Of a DNA stretch of 64,000 nt, positions 17,738 through 24,910 are shown in pieces. This stretch comes from Aliarcobacter lanthieri. GTDB lineage: Bacteria > Campylobacterota > Campylobacteria > Campylobacterales > Arcobacteraceae. The DNA is taken from contig NZ_CP053839.1 in NCBI RefSeq assembly GCF_013201625.1, positions 1,922,001 through 1,986,000 of the forward strand, written 5' to 3'. The position numbers and the translations under genes are program-made. Each line of letters opens with the position of its first letter. Position 1 is the first letter of the stretch. The notes beneath the pieces are model-generated. The model worked only from the letters and a program-made list of their open reading frames with translations. It had not been told where the DNA came from and did no database searches.

Positions 17738-18709
17738 ATGTCACATAAATTTGATTTAGCTAATTTTGATGAATTTATATTAAATGAAAAACTTCAATAT
17801 GTTTTACCTGATAATATTGGTCTATTTTCTGGAACTTCAGCAAATATACAAAATGATATATCGTTATTTAAAATAGATATGCAAGTAAATACAGAAGAAT
17901 TGATTTTGACATCAAGTTCTCAAACTTCAGGTTTATTTATCAATATAACTTTAGAAGATAAAATGGTTTATAAAAATAGTAAAAACTCTTATAGTCTAGA
18001 TAAAGGAGATATACTAACAACATTGAGTGGTTTTTCAACAAATACTTACAAATTTAATAATACTAAGAATATTAAAAATTTATGTATAGTTATTAAAGAT
18101 GAGTTTTTAAATAGATATTTATTGAATCATTTAGAAAATAAGTTTCAATTAGAAAAAGACACACAAATTGATTTAAGAAAAGGTATGGCAAATTATAAAC
18201 TCCAAACATTAGCAAATGAGTTGTATAATTCACCTTTTGAAGGTGAATTGAATAGTTTGTATTTGCAAAGTAAGGTTTTAGAATTTATATATTATGAGTT
18301 CTCAAATATAATCAAAAATCAAAATACTAAATATGATTTTGAGGATATTCTTTCTTGCAATAAATTGAATATTGATGATATTGCTGCATTGTATAAAGCA
18401 AAAGAGCTAATTGAAAAAGGAGATAAATTTTATAACCTAAATGAGCTTTGTAGAAAAGTTGCTTTAAATGAATTTAAATTAAAATTTGGATTTAAAAAAC
18501 TATTTAATACTACACCTGGACAAATGATTTTAAATTTAAAAATGGAAAAAGCAAAAGAACTTCTTTTGAGCCAACAATATAATGTTCAAGAAGTTTCACG
18601 AATCATAGGATATAAATATCAACAAAATTTTAGCAACGCTTTTATAAAACATTTTAATATCAATCCAAAATCTTTAATAAAATCAAAAAATTACTATGAT
18701 TTTAAATAA
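17738..18709 (+). CDS. AraC-family regulator, PchR-like
   Basis: 323 residues. The N-terminal effector domain (about 1-200) includes the LYLQSKVLEFIYYEF helix typical of PchR-type regulators. The C-terminal AraC DNA-binding domain has two helix-turn-helix motifs (about 225-315: LNELCRKVALNEFKLKFGFK, then VQEVSRIIGYKYQQNFSNAF). PchR binds ferric pyochelin and activates its receptor gene; family members regulate siderophore or metallophore uptake. The divergent position next to a TonB receptor plus MFS permease strongly suggests it controls them. The ATG at 17738 has AAAAAGG upstream. The locus is therefore probably an inducible uptake system that senses its own ligand. Confidence 0.88.
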   Translation: MSHKFDLANFDEFILNEKLQYVLPDNIGLFSGTSANIQNDISLFKIDMQVNTEELILTSSSQTSGLFINITLEDKMVYKNSKNSYSLDKGDILTTLSGFSTNTYKFNNTKNIKNLCIVIKDEFLNRYLLNHLENKFQLEKDTQIDLRKGMANYKLQTLANELYNSPFEGELNSLYLQSKVLEFIYYEFSNIIKNQNTKYDFEDILSCNKLNIDDIAALYKAKELIEKGDKFYNLNELCRKVALNEFKLKFGFKKLFNTTPGQMILNLKMEKAKELLLSQQYNVQEVSRIIGYKYQQNFSNAFIKHFNINPKSLIKSKNYYDFK

Positions 18710-18717
18710 TTCTTATC

Positions 18718-18742
18718 AAACTAGAGAAAATTTCTCTAGTTT
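18718..18742. terminator. Bidirectional terminator between the AraC gene and ridA
   Basis: A 10-bp stem AAACTAGAGA/TCTCTAGTTT (18718-18727 and 18733-18742) with loop AAATT, followed by TTT on the plus strand. The ridA stop codon is inside the hairpin. Confidence 0.75.
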
Positions 18743-19119
18743 TTATAAGCTATTACTTCTACTTCAACTAAAACATTTTTTGGTAGAGTTTTAACAGCAA
18801 CCGTACTTCTTGCAGGTGCAGTTTCACCTTTGAAATATTGCCCGTAGATTTCATTAAAAGCTACAAAATCTTCCATATTTGCTAAAAAGCAAGTTGTTTT
18901 TAATACATTTTCAAAAGAACTTCCAGCTTCTTCTAAAACAGCTTTTAGATTTTCCATAACTTGTTTAGTTTGTTCTTGAACTGTTCCGTTTACAACTTCC
19001 ATAGTTACTGGATCTAGTGCTATTTGTCCAGAAGTAAAAATAAGTTTTTCAAAACTTGTAGCTTGATTGTAAGGTCCTATTGCACTTGGTGCTTTTGCTG
19101 TGCTTATTATTTTTTTCAT
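18736..19119 (-). CDS. ridA: RidA family enamine/imine deaminase
   Basis: 127 residues, the normal length. RidA trimers hydrolyse reactive 2-aminoacrylate and other enamine/imine intermediates formed by PLP enzymes such as threonine dehydratase. Signature residues are visible: IGPYNQA near the N-terminus, the active-site arginine in PARSTV (R104) and the glutamate in VEVEVIA (E119). It lies last in a minus-strand group after the Nudix gene (33-base gap). ilvA, a source of its substrate, is 8.6 kb away rather than adjacent. The ATG has AAAGGATAAAA upstream. Confidence 0.93.
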   Translation of the reverse strand: MKKIISTAKAPSAIGPYNQATSFEKLIFTSGQIALDPVTMEVVNGTVQEQTKQVMENLKAVLEEAGSSFENVLKTTCFLANMEDFVAFNEIYGQYFKGETAPARSTVAVKTLPKNVLVEVEVIAYKN

Positions 19120-19152
19120 TTTTATCCTTTGACTTTAAAATTTATATTATAT

Positions 19153-19932
19153 TTAGTTTTTGCTTGGATTTATAAAAAACAGTTCAAACTCATTTTTAAG
19201 ATGGTTTAAAATTGGTGTTTCACTTTTATATAGTCCATTATCATTCATTGCTGATTCAACAATAGCTTTCGTATATTGATGTATATCTTCTCTTTTAAAT
19301 ACTTCATTGATATCAAGCCAAATGGCTTCAAGAATTTCTTCTTTATCTTTTACATCTATTTTTAAGCTTTTTGGATTAGCTTTACATAAAATGTATAAAT
19401 TTGACTTATAAAATTGATGTGGATAAAAATGTCCTAAAGATATTATTTTTTCAAATTCAACAACAACTCCTGTTTCTTCAAAAACTTCTCTACTCAAAGC
19501 AGTTGATATCATTTCTGCATCATCAATATGACCACCAGGAAGTTTATAATATTCATTTCTTATATTTTCTTTAATTAATAACAACTCATTCTTTTTATTT
19601 ATTACAACTGCCCCTACTCCCAAAGTATGATTTGCTAATGTTGGAACTATGGCATTCTCTTTTAGAACCTTTACAAGTAGTATATAATTACTATTGCACG
19701 AGTGAAAAGTAAAGCCAACCTTTGTAGTTATTGGAATAAAAGAGGAATTTTCTATATTTATGTAAATCCAAATTAAATTTCTTTTATTTTTTACTTTATC
19801 TATCAACTCAACTAAATTCTTTTCAAAATCTTCTTTTGTTTTAGGTAAGTCTTTACTCTCTATAGTTAAGCCATTGTATGGATCAAGAGTTGTTTTGAAG
19901 TTAGATATATACTCTATACTCGTTTTCATCAT
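19153..19932 (-). CDS. Nudix hydrolase with N-terminal pre-Nudix domain
   Basis: 259 residues. The Nudix box is complete, GHIDDAE-x7-REVFEETGV (about 134-156), with the Mg-binding REVFEE core. The N-terminal part (about 1-95) has LIWIYINIENSSFIPITTK, then GFTFHSC and ANHTLGVGAVV. This closely resembles the pre-Nudix domain found in eukaryotic NUDT6 and plant NUDT2/7-type enzymes. The substrate would be a nucleoside diphosphate linked to another moiety (ADP-ribose, NADH or a similar compound); it cannot be specified. It is eight bases downstream of the AraC/GyrI gene and upstream of ridA, so it is part of one operon. Two adjacent ATGs (19932, 19929) are possible; AAGGA precedes both. Confidence 0.85.
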   Translation of the reverse strand: MMKTSIEYISNFKTTLDPYNGLTIESKDLPKTKEDFEKNLVELIDKVKNKRNLIWIYINIENSSFIPITTKVGFTFHSCNSNYILLVKVLKENAIVPTLANHTLGVGAVVINKKNELLLIKENIRNEYYKLPGGHIDDAEMISTALSREVFEETGVVVEFEKIISLGHFYPHQFYKSNLYILCKANPKSLKIDVKDKEEILEAIWLDINEVFKREDIHQYTKAIVESAMNDNGLYKSETPILNHLKNEFELFFINPSKN

Positions 19933-19940
19933 ATTATCCT

Positions 19941-20816
19941 TTATACATATCTTATAGGTAAATAAAAATCTAGAATAAACTCTTCATCATTACTCAAAAA
20001 ATGATTTTTATGATAAATTGTATATGAAGGATTTGTAGTAGTTTCATATCCACTTTTTATTAACCAAGTATGATAAACCCATTGTATTAGATTTATAACA
20101 TCTCCATATTTACCACTTAAACTAAATTTAGCATAAATCCCTTTTGGAACAACCAAACTAGGAAGTGATAAATTCTTTAAAATTTTTTCATCTTCCAAAA
20201 CAGCTATAGCAATATATTGACAATCTTCTAGTGGAGTTATAATTGGATTATCATGATGTAAAGCTATTTGCTTATAATTTTTTATTTCATTTGTATATAT
20301 CCAAGTTTGAAGTTTTGCCCATGTTTGTTTTATAGTTTTATCATAACCTTTATGTCTTATATAATAACCTTTTAGTTCAGGCATTTTAACAATTACTGGT
20401 TCAATATTAAAAGAAGTAATAATCTTTCTATCTTGAGAATATTCTTGTACTATTTTATTTGAATATTCCTGATATCCTCCCTTTTTCCACTCTTTTGGTG
20501 TCATATTAAATCTTTGTTTAAAACTTCTTAGAAATGAAGTTTGTGAACTATATCCTGTCATTTTTGATATATCTGTTATTGTTGAAAATCTATTTGTTAT
20601 AAGTAAGTTTGCAGCTTTTTCAAGCCTTATTGATTTTATACTTTCATATATATTTTTACCAAATTCATCTTTAAATATACGATGAAGATGAAATTTACTT
20701 ACCTTTAATTGAAAACTCAATTCATCTATATTTATATTTGTATCTATATATTTATAAATATAATTCATAACATCATTTACTATTTTTGCTCGTTTTTCAA
20801 AGGTATTTCTTTTCAT
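19941..20816 (-). CDS. AraC-family regulator with GyrI-like ligand-binding domain
   Basis: About 291 residues. The N-terminal AraC DNA-binding domain (about 15-110) carries INIDELSFQLKVSKFHLHRI and ITDISKMTGYSSQTSFLRSF. The C-terminal GyrI-like effector-binding domain (about 130-291) carries MPELKGYYIRHKG and ends DFYLPIRYV. Proteins of this build (Rob/BmrR-effector type) bind small hydrophobic or cationic molecules. The frame extends 20 codons further upstream to 20876, but those encode only a hydrophobic stretch. ATG 20816 lies just after a TATAAT, so I choose it. It is the first gene of the AraC-Nudix-ridA group, which it may regulate. Confidence 0.85.
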   Translation of the reverse strand: MKRNTFEKRAKIVNDVMNYIYKYIDTNINIDELSFQLKVSKFHLHRIFKDEFGKNIYESIKSIRLEKAANLLITNRFSTITDISKMTGYSSQTSFLRSFKQRFNMTPKEWKKGGYQEYSNKIVQEYSQDRKIITSFNIEPVIVKMPELKGYYIRHKGYDKTIKQTWAKLQTWIYTNEIKNYKQIALHHDNPIITPLEDCQYIAIAVLEDEKILKNLSLPSLVVPKGIYAKFSLSGKYGDVINLIQWVYHTWLIKSGYETTTNPSYTIYHKNHFLSNDEEFILDFYLPIRYV

Positions 20817-20822
20817 AAAAAT

Positions 20823-20828
20823 ATTATA
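20823..20828 (-). promoter_or_regulatory. -10 element immediately before the AraC/GyrI start codon
   Basis: TATAAT on the minus strand (20828-20823), ending six bases before ATG 20816. A transcript starting at the usual distance would begin at or next to the ATG, suggesting a leaderless message. No ribosome binding site is seen. Confidence 0.45.
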
Positions 20829-20939
20829 GCAGTAAATGTATATAAAAATAGCAATAATTGATAATAATAAAAGCATTTTTTGTAAAGTATAAAGATTTTT
20901 TTTGATGTAGTATTTTAAAAAGATTAAAAAGGATAATTT

Positions 20940-22052
20940 GTGAGCCTAAAACGGTCATTTATTAGAGAGATATTAGAAGCAATAGATGAACATACTATAT
21001 CATTTGCAGGAGGACTTCCTAGTCAAAATTTATTCCCAATAGAGGATTTAAAAGAATCTACATTAAAAATTATAGATAATCCAAAAGTTTACCAATATAC
21101 TGTTAGTAATGGAATAAGTGAATTAAGAGAACAAATTGCAAAAAGATATACAAAACAAGGCTTCCCAACAACTAAAGAGAATATTTTAATTACTACTGGA
21201 AGCCAACAAGCTATGTATATTTTGGCTAAGTTTTTTGAAAATAAAGATATTACTATTGAAGAACCTTCATATTTAGGAGCTATGAATATTTTTAGATTAA
21301 ATAATTTAAAAATGCATGGTGTAAAATTAGAAAATGATGGAGTAGATATAAATGAATTTGAAAAAAGCTTTAAAAATACAAAATTAACATATCTTATTCC
21401 AGATTTTCAAAATCCAAGTGCTACAACTTATTCTAAAGAAAAAAGAGATGAAATAGCAAAAATAGTGGAAAAATACAATGGTACTTTAATAGAAGATAGT
21501 CCATATAGTGAACTATACTTTAATAAAAAAATGCCATATATTAGTGAGAAACTATTAAGAAACTCTTTTCATTTGGGAAGTTTTTCAAAAACTTTAGTTC
21601 CAAGTTATAGAATTGGTTGGATTAGAGCAGATGAAGAAAAGATAAAATCTTTGATGATTATAAAAGAAAGTATTGATTTACACTCAAGTGGTTTTGTTCA
21701 ATATGTGTTAGCTGAATATTTAAAAGATGATGTAAAATATGAAAAACATCTTCAATCAATAAGAGATGATTACAAAGAAAAAGCTGACTATTTTTCAAAT
21801 CAACTAAGTTTAATAATACCTGAATTCAAACATGAAAAACCAAAAGGTGGTATGTTTTTATATGGAAGTTTTGGTGATAAAATAGATACCTTTTCTCTTG
21901 TTCAAGAGTGTTTAAAGAAAAAAGTTGTTTATGTTCCAGGAAATCAATTTTATATAGATAAAAAACCTAATGGAGAAATACGTTTTAATTATACTCACTC
22001 AAATTTTGAACAAATTATTAAAGGATTAAAATTAATAAAAAGTTGTTTATAA
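20940..22052 (+). CDS. PLP-dependent aminotransferase, class I/II (2-aminoadipate/MocR type)
   Basis: 370 residues, fold type I. The PLP lysine lies in GSFSKTLVPSYRIGW, the family signature of 2-aminoadipate/kynurenine-type and MocR-related aminotransferases. Other markers are TTGSQQAMYILAK (phosphate-binding loop), PDFQNPSATTYS and EDSPYSELYF. It lacks the GntR domain of true MocR regulators. The amino donor and acceptor are unknown. Translation starts at GTG (20940) with AAAAAGG upstream. The gene is divergent from the AraC/GyrI regulator (123-base gap), which may control it. Confidence 0.9.
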   Translation: MSLKRSFIREILEAIDEHTISFAGGLPSQNLFPIEDLKESTLKIIDNPKVYQYTVSNGISELREQIAKRYTKQGFPTTKENILITTGSQQAMYILAKFFENKDITIEEPSYLGAMNIFRLNNLKMHGVKLENDGVDINEFEKSFKNTKLTYLIPDFQNPSATTYSKEKRDEIAKIVEKYNGTLIEDSPYSELYFNKKMPYISEKLLRNSFHLGSFSKTLVPSYRIGWIRADEEKIKSLMIIKESIDLHSSGFVQYVLAEYLKDDVKYEKHLQSIRDDYKEKADYFSNQLSLIIPEFKHEKPKGGMFLYGSFGDKIDTFSLVQECLKKKVVYVPGNQFYIDKKPNGEIRFNYTHSNFEQIIKGLKLIKSCL

Positions 22053-22070
22053 AATTAGATATATAAATAT

Positions 22071-22625
22071 TTAAGGTTGTAATTTCTTTTTTAACTCTTG
22101 ATAAATTTCAATCACTCTATCTTTTATAGAGTGTTTTGAAAAGTCAAGTTTTGATTCAATATACTCTTTTATATTATCTATTTTTTTATAGATCATAATA
22201 TATATCTTTGATTCTTGAATTTTATTTTTTATAGAAACTAATTTATTATAAACTATTTCAAACCAACGAAATTGTAAAAGTTTTGGTTTTGTTATATCAA
22301 AAAACCACAAAATGATAACTGCTAATGGAAGTTTTAAAAGATATACAAAAACAGCTAAAAATACCTCTCTTTCAACAAATAAAATAGCAGCATAAACTCC
22401 TAATAACTCAACTAAAGTAAAAAATATTAAAAATACAAAAAGAACTAAATGTGAATTCAAATTCTCTATTTTTAATATTAAATTTTCAAAAATATTAAAC
22501 TTTAGTATCAACTTTGATAAAAAATCAAAAATAGGTTTGGCAGTTTTTTCCCAAATAAGCTCTTCAAATATAATATAAATAGAAATTAAAATAATTAAAA
22601 AGATATCAATTATTTTGTTTAGCAT
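22071..22625 (-). CDS. Membrane protein of unknown function linked to DedA
   Basis: 184 residues with about three hydrophobic segments (about 5-21, 58-85 and 86-110) and a long basic, helical C-terminal region (about 120-184) rich in lysine and isoleucine. The family is not recognised. The start overlaps the dedA gene by 20 bases, so translation is coupled. Coupling and topology suggest it works with the DedA protein at the membrane. Confidence 0.75.
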   Translation of the reverse strand: MLNKIIDIFLIILISIYIIFEELIWEKTAKPIFDFLSKLILKFNIFENLILKIENLNSHLVLFVFLIFFTLVELLGVYAAILFVEREVFLAVFVYLLKLPLAVIILWFFDITKPKLLQFRWFEIVYNKLVSIKNKIQESKIYIMIYKKIDNIKEYIESKLDFSKHSIKDRVIEIYQELKKKLQP

Positions 22626-23229
22626 CTCTTCTCTTATTTTTATAAATTTTGTAGTAAATATAGCTACAAATAGCTATTACAACTAAAATCAATATTATAA
22701 TTTGATGTAAATATTCTTTCAACAGTTCTTCATTATTTCCTAAGAAATATCCTAAATATGCTAAAACTATCATCCATATTCCAGCACCTAAAGTTGTATA
22801 AAGAGTAAATTTTGCAAAGTTCATCTGAGCAAGCCCTGCTGGGAGAGAAATATATTGTCTTACAACTGGTATTAACCTTCCAAAGAAAGTAGAAATATGT
22901 CCATGCTCTTTAAAAAACTGTTCTATTTTTTCTAAAGTTTCTTCTTTAATAAAAACATAATTTCCATATTTTAATAAAAGTTTTCTTCCTAATTTAAGTG
23001 CCAAGTAGTAATTAAATAAAGCCCCTGTAAGTGAACCTAAAATCCCTGATAATACTACTAAAAACATACTCATTTCACCTTTATATGCTAAATATCCAGC
23101 TGGTATCATAACAACTTCTGATGGGAATGGAATGATAAATGAACTCTCAATAAACATCATTATAAAGATTCCAATATAACCTAAACTTCCAACAGTTTGA
23201 ACAATAAAGTTAATTATTTCTGATAACAA
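22606..23229 (-). CDS. DedA family membrane protein
   Basis: 207 residues with the DedA/VTT domain. Key motifs are present: [20 protein letters not shown] (acidic residue plus re-entrant helix), [14 protein letters not shown], and [20 protein letters not shown] (conserved arginines). DedA proteins act as lipid (undecaprenyl phosphate, phosphatidylethanolamine) flippases or affect membrane potential. Translation starts at TTG (23229) with AAAGGATAAAA before it. It follows rplS on the minus strand after that gene's terminator and overlaps the next membrane protein gene. Confidence 0.9.
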   Translation of the reverse strand: MLSEIINFIVQTVGSLGYIGIFIMMFIESSFIIPFPSEVVMIPAGYLAYKGEMSMFLVVLSGILGSLTGALFNYYLALKLGRKLLLKYGNYVFIKEETLEKIEQFFKEHGHISTFFGRLIPVVRQYISLPAGLAQMNFAKFTLYTTLGAGIWMIVLAYLGYFLGNNEELLKEYLHQIIILILVVIAICSYIYYKIYKNKRRDAKQNN

Positions 23230-23299
23230 TTTTATCCTTTAAATTAGATAGTTTGAAATGAAGTATTTTAAATTTGTAGAAATTTTATGAGAATTAAAA

Positions 23300-23320
23300 A
23301 TTAAGGCTCAAAGCCTTAAT
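23300..23320 (-). terminator. Intrinsic terminator of trmD-rplS
   Basis: A 9-bp perfect stem ATTAAGGCT/AGCCTTAAT with a 3-base loop, then TTTTTAATTC on the minus strand directly after the rplS stop codon. Confidence 0.8.
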
Positions 23321-23676
23321 TATTTTTTTAACTCTCTAATTTTTGCAGCTTTACCTTTTAACTCTCTTAAGTAGTTAAGTTTAGCTCTTCTTACTCTACC
23401 TCTTCTTATTACATCAAAAGATTTTAAAGATTCACAGTATAATGGGAATATTCTTTCAACCCCAATACTATTTGCACCAAGTTTTCTAATTGTAAAAGTA
23501 GCATCAACACCGTTTCCACTTCTTCCTATAATTACACCTTCGAAAGTTTGAACTCTTTTTTTCTCACCTTCTTTAATCTCAACACCAAGTCTTACTGTAT
23601 CTCCTGCTCTAAATGCTGGAATTTCTTTAGAAGCAATTTGTGCTGCTTCAAAACTTGCAATATATCTATTTTTCAT
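23320..23676 (-). CDS. rplS: Ribosomal protein L19
   Basis: 118 residues, the usual length. Typical L19 segments: [53 protein letters not shown] and [20 protein letters not shown]. It lies at the 30S-50S interface of the ribosome. Its ATG overlaps the trmD stop by four bases (ATGA). Confidence 0.97.
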   Translation of the reverse strand: MKNRYIASFEAAQIASKEIPAFRAGDTVRLGVEIKEGEKKRVQTFEGVIIGRSGNGVDATFTIRKLGANSIGVERIFPLYCESLKSFDVIRRGRVRRAKLNYLRELKGKAAKIRELKK

Positions 23677-24350
23677 CGTCTTTCCTTATTAGGTCTATAA
23701 TATTTTGTCTTACAATTGGACATCTGGAATTTTAAGTCGCAAATTTTACTATGGTTTCCCTTTAAAAATTCTTTAATGACACTTAAATTTTGGTAATTTT
23801 CAGGTTTTGCAAAAGATGGTGCTTCTAAAAGATTATTTTCATAGCTTTCAACTTCCAAAGAATCAGCATTTCCTAAAACACCTTCTACATTTCTAGCAAT
23901 TGCATCTGTCATAACTAAAGATGGTAATTCTCCACCAGTTAATACAAATTCACCTATGCTAAACACTTCATTTGCATATTTTTCAATAACCCTCTCATCG
24001 ATTCCCTCATATCTTCCACTTACAAAAACAATATTTTCTTTATTAGCTAATCTTTTTGCATCATTTTGACGAAACTGCTTTGCTGCAGCTAATGGAAAAA
24101 TAATATAAGCATCTTTATTTTTTCGCCTTATTTCATCAAGACAATCAAAAAGTGGCTGACAGAAAAGAAGCATTCCAGCTCCACCACCTATCATTGTATC
24201 ATCTACTTTTTTATGTTTATTAGTTGTAAAATCTCTTGGATTATAAAACTCATAAGATATAAAACTTGAATCAACTGCTCTTTTTAATATAGAATCTTTA
24301 AAATATGGTTCAATTAAATTTGGGAAAAGTGTTACAAATGTAAATTTCAA
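23673..24350 (-). CDS. trmD: tRNA (guanine-37-N1) methyltransferase
   Basis: 225 residues. SPOUT-class trefoil-knot methyltransferase that uses SAM to make m1G37 in tRNAs, preventing +1 frameshifts. Motifs: [25 protein letters not shown] and [15 protein letters not shown], which build the knot and SAM pocket. The C-terminal region is short. It is coupled to rplS, but the usual upstream partners rpsP and rimM are absent; upstream is a divergent unrelated gene. Confidence 0.96.
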   Translation of the reverse strand: MKFTFVTLFPNLIEPYFKDSILKRAVDSSFISYEFYNPRDFTTNKHKKVDDTMIGGGAGMLLFCQPLFDCLDEIRRKNKDAYIIFPLAAAKQFRQNDAKRLANKENIVFVSGRYEGIDERVIEKYANEVFSIGEFVLTGGELPSLVMTDAIARNVEGVLGNADSLEVESYENNLLEAPSFAKPENYQNLSVIKEFLKGNHSKICDLKFQMSNCKTKYYRPNKERR

Positions 24351-24431
24351 AACTTAAAATCCATCCTAAAATTTTGTTTGACATACTACCATAATTAGTT
24401 TTAGTTATTATTAAGCATTAATGATTTAGAC

Positions 24432-24461
24432 TTCTTATAAAATTTATAATAATTATAAGAA
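24432..24461 (+). promoter_or_regulatory. Promoter with operator-like inverted repeat before the cysteine-rich gene
   Basis: A perfect 9-bp inverted repeat TTCTTATAA (24432-24440) and TTATAAGAA (24453-24461) flanks a TATAAT box (24445-24450). The right arm runs into the ribosome binding site. The geometry fits a dimeric repressor covering the -10. It is AT-rich, so chance cannot be excluded. Confidence 0.45.
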
Positions 24462-24471
24462 AAGGTTTTTA

Positions 24472-24834
24472 TTGAAAACATTAAATGGTTTTGGAAAAAA
24501 ATATTTTTCATTGTCATCAATACAAGCTTATAGCACTGCTATAACTCTACACAGTAAAGTAGTGTCTTGTAAAAATCATTTAATAAGTAAATTACAAGTA
24601 TCTTCACAAAATAATGAAGATATAGAAGAACCCCCTCCAACATTATCACAAATATTACAATCTTGTTTTATTCAAAATAATAAACCTTGTCATTGTGATT
24701 GTTTATTTAGAAGAAAAACTGCAATTGCAGTAAGACTTTTTAAATATATTCCTAGATGTCCATTCTATTGTACATTTTTTGCTTTTAGAAGAACTGGTGT
24801 TCATCCTCCAAAATTCATTATTAACTATATTTAA
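24472..24834 (+). CDS. Cysteine-rich small protein of unknown function
   Basis: 120 residues from a TTG start with AAAAGG seven bases upstream. There are seven cysteines: C33, C65, C73, C75, C77, C96 and C100. They include a dense PCHCDC cluster and a later CPFYC pair, so metal or cluster binding is conceivable. There is no signal peptide or clear membrane helix. An arginine-rich segment (LFRRKTAIAVRLFKY) is basic. No family is recognised. An open frame of this length is unlikely by chance in such AT-rich DNA. It lies between divergent trmD and metE, 76 bases ahead of metE in the same direction. Confidence 0.6.
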   Translation: MKTLNGFGKKYFSLSSIQAYSTAITLHSKVVSCKNHLISKLQVSSQNNEDIEEPPPTLSQILQSCFIQNNKPCHCDCLFRRKTAIAVRLFKYIPRCPFYCTFFAFRRTGVHPPKFIINYI

Positions 24835-24910
24835 AAATTAAATATTTTCAAGTCTTTTGTTATCTACATTTTAGTAGAGAATTGAATATAAAGTTAATTA
24901 AGGATTAATT

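Noticed and set aside
20817-20876. Hydrophobic 20-residue N-terminal extension of the AraC/GyrI protein as a membrane anchor
   Set aside because: It has no ribosome binding site and contains the TATAAT box that precedes ATG 20816. Cytosolic AraC proteins do not need an anchor.
24351-24471. SAM or cobalamin riboswitch ahead of metE and the cysteine-rich gene
   Set aside because: Both gaps (24351-24471 and 24835-24910) are too short and AT-rich; no conserved riboswitch core was seen.
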